From Myxococcales bacterium (GTDB lineage Bacteria; Myxococcota_A; Polyangia; Fen-1088), in contig PMBS01000211.1 in NCBI GenBank assembly GCA_003153015.1, positions 1 to 35,554 of the forward strand: a DNA stretch of 35,554 nucleotides, given 5' to 3'. The notes beneath the pieces were generated by a model. The model saw only the letters and a list, made by a program, of their open reading frames with translations, was not told where the DNA came from and ran no database searches. Made by a program: the position numbers and the translations under genes. Below, one piece after another: positions 33,167 to 35,554 of the stretch (position 1 is the first letter of the stretch; each line of letters opens with the position of its first letter).

Positions 33167-35263
33167 ATGAAGACTCGCGCTTCGAAATCCTCTAGGAATC
33201 CTGTTTGCACGAACCGCCTGAACACGAAGGCGGTTTCGATCGCTTTCTTCTCTTTCTTGCTCGTCGCAGCCGCCTGCGGGGGCGGCAGCGGGACCACGCC
33301 TGCGGTCGATGGCCCCGCGGCCAGCAGCGGAGGCAGCCTGGGCTCGGGCGGCTCCACTGGTTCGGGTGGAGTCATCGGGAGCGGAGGCGTCGTTACGACG
33401 CCGGATGCTGCCACGCCAGATAGCTCGAGCGGAGGTGCTGGGGACGTAGCTATCGTTGTCGACGCCCCTGCACCAGGTGGCTCGGACGGATCCGCCCGTC
33501 TGGACGGAGGCACCGGGGACGGAGTCGTCGTCACGGCGTCTGACGCCTCCGCGCCAGCCTGCGGGGAATCGGGACAGGCATGTTGCGCCGGAAACTCGTG
33601 CAACGGCGGAGGCTGCTGTCTGCGGTTGACCACCGACGCCGGTGGCGGTGCCCAGCGCATCTGCGCCTCGGCAGGCTCGGCGTGCTCGGGCACCGGTGCG
33701 GTAGGCATCTGCACGAATGGGTCGTGCTTGGCGCCAGGCACCGGCACCCCCTGCGGCGCGGTCGGCCAGGACTGCTGCGGCGCCACAGCGGCCGACGGCG
33801 GCGGCGGTGGCGGCACCCTGATCTGCACGGGCAGCTACCTGAGCTGCACCAACAACCTGTGCGTGGCCTGCGGCGCGGACGGGCAGGTATGCTGCGCGGG
33901 CGGCGGCGGTGGCGGCGGCGTTTGCCAGACTGCCTCGCTGATCTGCGCTGCGGTGGCGTCGGATGCCGCCGGCGGCGGCGTGAGGATGTGCAGCCCCTGC
34001 GGCGGCCAAGGCCAGGCCTGCTGTGCCAACCAGACTTGCAGTACCGGCCTGGGCTGCAACGCCCCGGGCGGCGGCCAGCCCGCCACTTGCGAGAGCTGCG
34101 GCGCTAGTGGCGCGGCCTGCTGCGCCGGCGGCAACTGCCAGAGCGGCCTGGCCTGCGCGGGTCGGGGCGCGGACGCAGGCGGAACCTGCGAGTCCTGTGG
34201 TGGCTCGGGCCAGGCCTGCTGCCCCGGCACCACCGCGTGCGCGACCGGCCTGAGTTGTTCATTGTCGGCCACCGGCAACGTGTGCAGCAGCTGCGGCGGC
34301 TCGGGCCAGGCCTGCTGTGGAACCGGCAACACCGGTACCTGCTCGACCGGCTTGCTCTGCCAGGGCCGCAATCGGACCGCCGGCAGCGCGGGTACCTGCA
34401 ACCCATGTGGCGGGGACGGGCAGGTGTGCTGCGCGGGCGGCGGTGGCGGCGGCGGCACTTGCCAGACCGCCTCGCTGATCTGCGCCGCCGTGGCGTCGGA
34501 TGCCAGCGGCGGCGCCAACATATGCAGCCCCTGCGGCGGTCAAGGTCAGGCCTGCTGTGCCAACCAGACCTGCAATGTCAGCCTGGGCTGCGAAGCCCTG
34601 GGCGGTGGCCAGCCCGCCACTTGCCAGAGCTGCGGCGCTAGCGGCGCGGCCTGCTGCGCTGGCGGAAACTGCCAGAGCGGCTTGGGCTGCGTGGGTCAGG
34701 GCGCGGACGCAGGCGCAATTTGCGAGGCGTGCGGCGGCTCGGGCCAGGCCTGCTGTGGAACTGGCAACACCGGCACCTGCTCGTCCGGCCTCGCTTGCCA
34801 AGGCCGCGACCGGACCACCGGCGCCGCGGGCACCTGCAACCCGTGCGGCGGCGCCGGCCAGGCTTGCTGCGCGGGCGGCGGAGGCACCAGCCAGTGCCAG
34901 ACCGGCATGGGCTGCATGCTGACCGCGACCGGCAACCAGTGTGGGACCTGTGGCGCCGACGGGCAGGCGTGCTGCGGGACCGGCAACAACGGCACGTGTA
35001 GCGTCGCCACGCTCACCTGCTCGGGACGGGTCACGGCTTCAAACACCACCGGCACTTGCAATCCCTGCGGGGCCGCGGGCCAGGCCTGCTGCGCAGGTAC
35101 TGGTGGTGGCGCAACCTGCTCCACGGGCAACCGCTGCATCACCAACCAGTGCCAGGCCTGCGGTGCGGCCACCCAGCCCTGCTGCACCGGTGCGACTCCG
35201 TGCCAGACCGGCCTCGCCTGCGTGGCCAGCGACGCCGCGTCCGTGTCGGTTTGCCAGCAGTAG
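33167..35263 (+). CDS. Cys-rich repeat lipoprotein (15 CGxxGQxCC units)
   Basis: From the ATG at 33167 (GGAGGG six bases upstream) the 698-residue protein has a lipoprotein signal (FFSFLLVAAACGGG, Cys37). A Gly/Ser/Asp linker with a few SGGSTGSGG repeats extends to ~125. About 15 tandem Cys-rich units follow, to the C-terminus. The unit consensus is CGGxGQACCxGxxCxxGLxC, each with around six Cys, suggesting small disulfide-bonded modules. Units 3-6 and 8-11 are near copies at the DNA level (see repeats). Similar Cys-rich proteins occur in myxobacterial envelopes, but the function is unknown; adhesion or a matrix role is only a guess. The frame upstream of 33167 was rejected for lack of a signal peptide. 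Confidence 0.88.
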   Translation: MKTRASKSSRNPVCTNRLNTKAVSIAFFSFLLVAAACGGGSGTTPAVDGPAASSGGSLGSGGSTGSGGVIGSGGVVTTPDAATPDSSSGGAGDVAIVVDAPAPGGSDGSARLDGGTGDGVVVTASDASAPACGESGQACCAGNSCNGGGCCLRLTTDAGGGAQRICASAGSACSGTGAVGICTNGSCLAPGTGTPCGAVGQDCCGATAADGGGGGGTLICTGSYLSCTNNLCVACGADGQVCCAGGGGGGGVCQTASLICAAVASDAAGGGVRMCSPCGGQGQACCANQTCSTGLGCNAPGGGQPATCESCGASGAACCAGGNCQSGLACAGRGADAGGTCESCGGSGQACCPGTTACATGLSCSLSATGNVCSSCGGSGQACCGTGNTGTCSTGLLCQGRNRTAGSAGTCNPCGGDGQVCCAGGGGGGGTCQTASLICAAVASDASGGANICSPCGGQGQACCANQTCNVSLGCEALGGGQPATCQSCGASGAACCAGGNCQSGLGCVGQGADAGAICEACGGSGQACCGTGNTGTCSSGLACQGRDRTTGAAGTCNPCGGAGQACCAGGGGTSQCQTGMGCMLTATGNQCGTCGADGQACCGTGNNGTCSVATLTCSGRVTASNTTGTCNPCGAAGQACCAGTGGGATCSTGNRCITNQCQACGAATQPCCTGATPCQTGLACVASDAASVSVCQQ
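33881..34221 (+). repeat. Internal duplication copy A in Cys-rich gene
   Basis: About 341 bp covering repeat units 3-6, closely matching copy B at 34418-34755. Long identical runs include those encoding CQTASLICAAVASDA, CSPCGGQGQACCANQTC and CGASGAACCAGGNCQSGL. One codon is extra in this copy. Confidence 0.85.
34418..34755 (+). repeat. Internal duplication copy B in Cys-rich gene
   Basis: 338 bp matching copy A, one codon shorter. The block between the copies encodes further units of the same family, so the gene probably grew by unequal exchange of multi-unit blocks. Confidence 0.85.
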
Positions 35264-35281
35264 AGCTGTCGCAGACGAAGA

Positions 35282-35312
35282 CCAGCGGCCCGGTCTACCC
35301 CGGGGCCGCTGG
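35282..35312 (+). terminator. Terminator-like hairpin after the Cys-rich gene
   Basis: CCAGCGGCCC (35282-35291) pairs perfectly with GGGCCGCTGG (35303-35312) around an 11-nt loop, 18 bp after the stop at 35263. It is GC-rich, with only a short T content afterwards (CATTGTCC). The position suits a terminator. The remaining bases to 35554 show no convincing gene. Confidence 0.6.
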
Positions 35313-35554
35313 CATTGTCCGGCAGCCAGCCACGTCGGTTTTCTGGGTGTGGTCCTCCTCCCTTTGACTACTTCGAGCGCTCGGACTGTCCGCCGTAGGC
35401 TGTGTGCTGCCCCCCGACTGGGCCACGCGAGCGCGACCGCTATCGCCAAAACGAGTGGAACCTGGCCCGGTGCCACCGGACCACGGCGTCCGGTCTAGCA
35501 CTACTGATTGAAATTCGGACCGAGCCGTCGCGTCGCGAGGAGCCCTGGCCGCGA

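Noticed and set aside
35264-35554. Short open frames at the right edge (e.g. minus 35295-35501)
   Set aside because: They overlap the terminator-like hairpin, lack motifs, and are too short to support.

Overview
The window is high-GC DNA from a Gram-negative bacterium, most likely a myxobacterium-like member of the Myxococcota (Polyangia type). This is inferred from style, not from a marker gene. The indicators are several predicted lipoproteins with long Thr-Gly-Gly linkers, an esterase ending in a Gly-Cys / hydrophobic / Arg-Arg-Arg tail that resembles a MYXO-CTERM signal, an RCC1-repeat lipoprotein, a large Cys-rich repeat lipoprotein, and a multi-receiver hybrid kinase operon. No rRNA, tRNA, CRISPR array or phage module was seen.

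Positions 1-4.6 kb hold a non-homologous end-joining locus. A three-domain LigD (minus strand) diverges from Ku, and Ku is followed closely by a DUF72 gene. The 3' end of ligD overlaps (ATGA) a small gene that in turn overlaps a nucleotidyltransferase-like gene cut by the window edge. Positions 4.6-10.4 kb encode exported hydrolytic or carbohydrate-related proteins: a CocE/NonD-type hydrolase carrying an in-frame palindromic insertion, a DUF4874/DUF4832 lipoprotein, and a PHB-depolymerase/CE1-like esterase with a Thr-Gly-Gly linker.

Positions 10.4-16.7 kb are a compact minus-strand signalling operon: membrane hybrid histidine kinase with three receivers, CheR, stand-alone CheB, and a REC-HisKA-HATPase-REC protein. 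The junctions are 4-bp overlaps or gaps of 7 bp. Next come a probably exported protein-L-isoaspartate methyltransferase and an RCC1-repeat lipoprotein with 14 units. Positions 19.7-22.3 kb encode an unusual protein with an internal lipobox-like segment and a B12-binding-type radical SAM protein.

Positions 22.5-27.7 kb contain a degenerate-KaiC / PPDK-type ATP-grasp fusion and a MetF-like methylenetetrahydrofolate reductase. They are now separated by a complete IS1182-type element with 15-bp inverted repeats and a CTAG duplication. Without the element the two genes would be 25 bp apart with an intact AGGAGG site, so it probably landed inside an operon.

Positions 27.8-35.5 kb are again surface-oriented: a Thr-Gly-Gly / Asp-Ala-Pro repeat lipoprotein, an OafA-type acyltransferase, a small membrane-anchored protein, a GH26 mannanase-like lipoprotein, an IPT/TIG-like lipoprotein, and a 15-unit Cys-rich repeat lipoprotein with a recent internal duplication. 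Overall the window combines DNA repair, sensory signalling and a rich set of envelope or secreted proteins. The least explained parts are the KaiC-like/ATP-grasp protein with its MTHFR partner, the internal-lipobox protein beside the radical SAM gene, and the palindromic element inside a coding frame.
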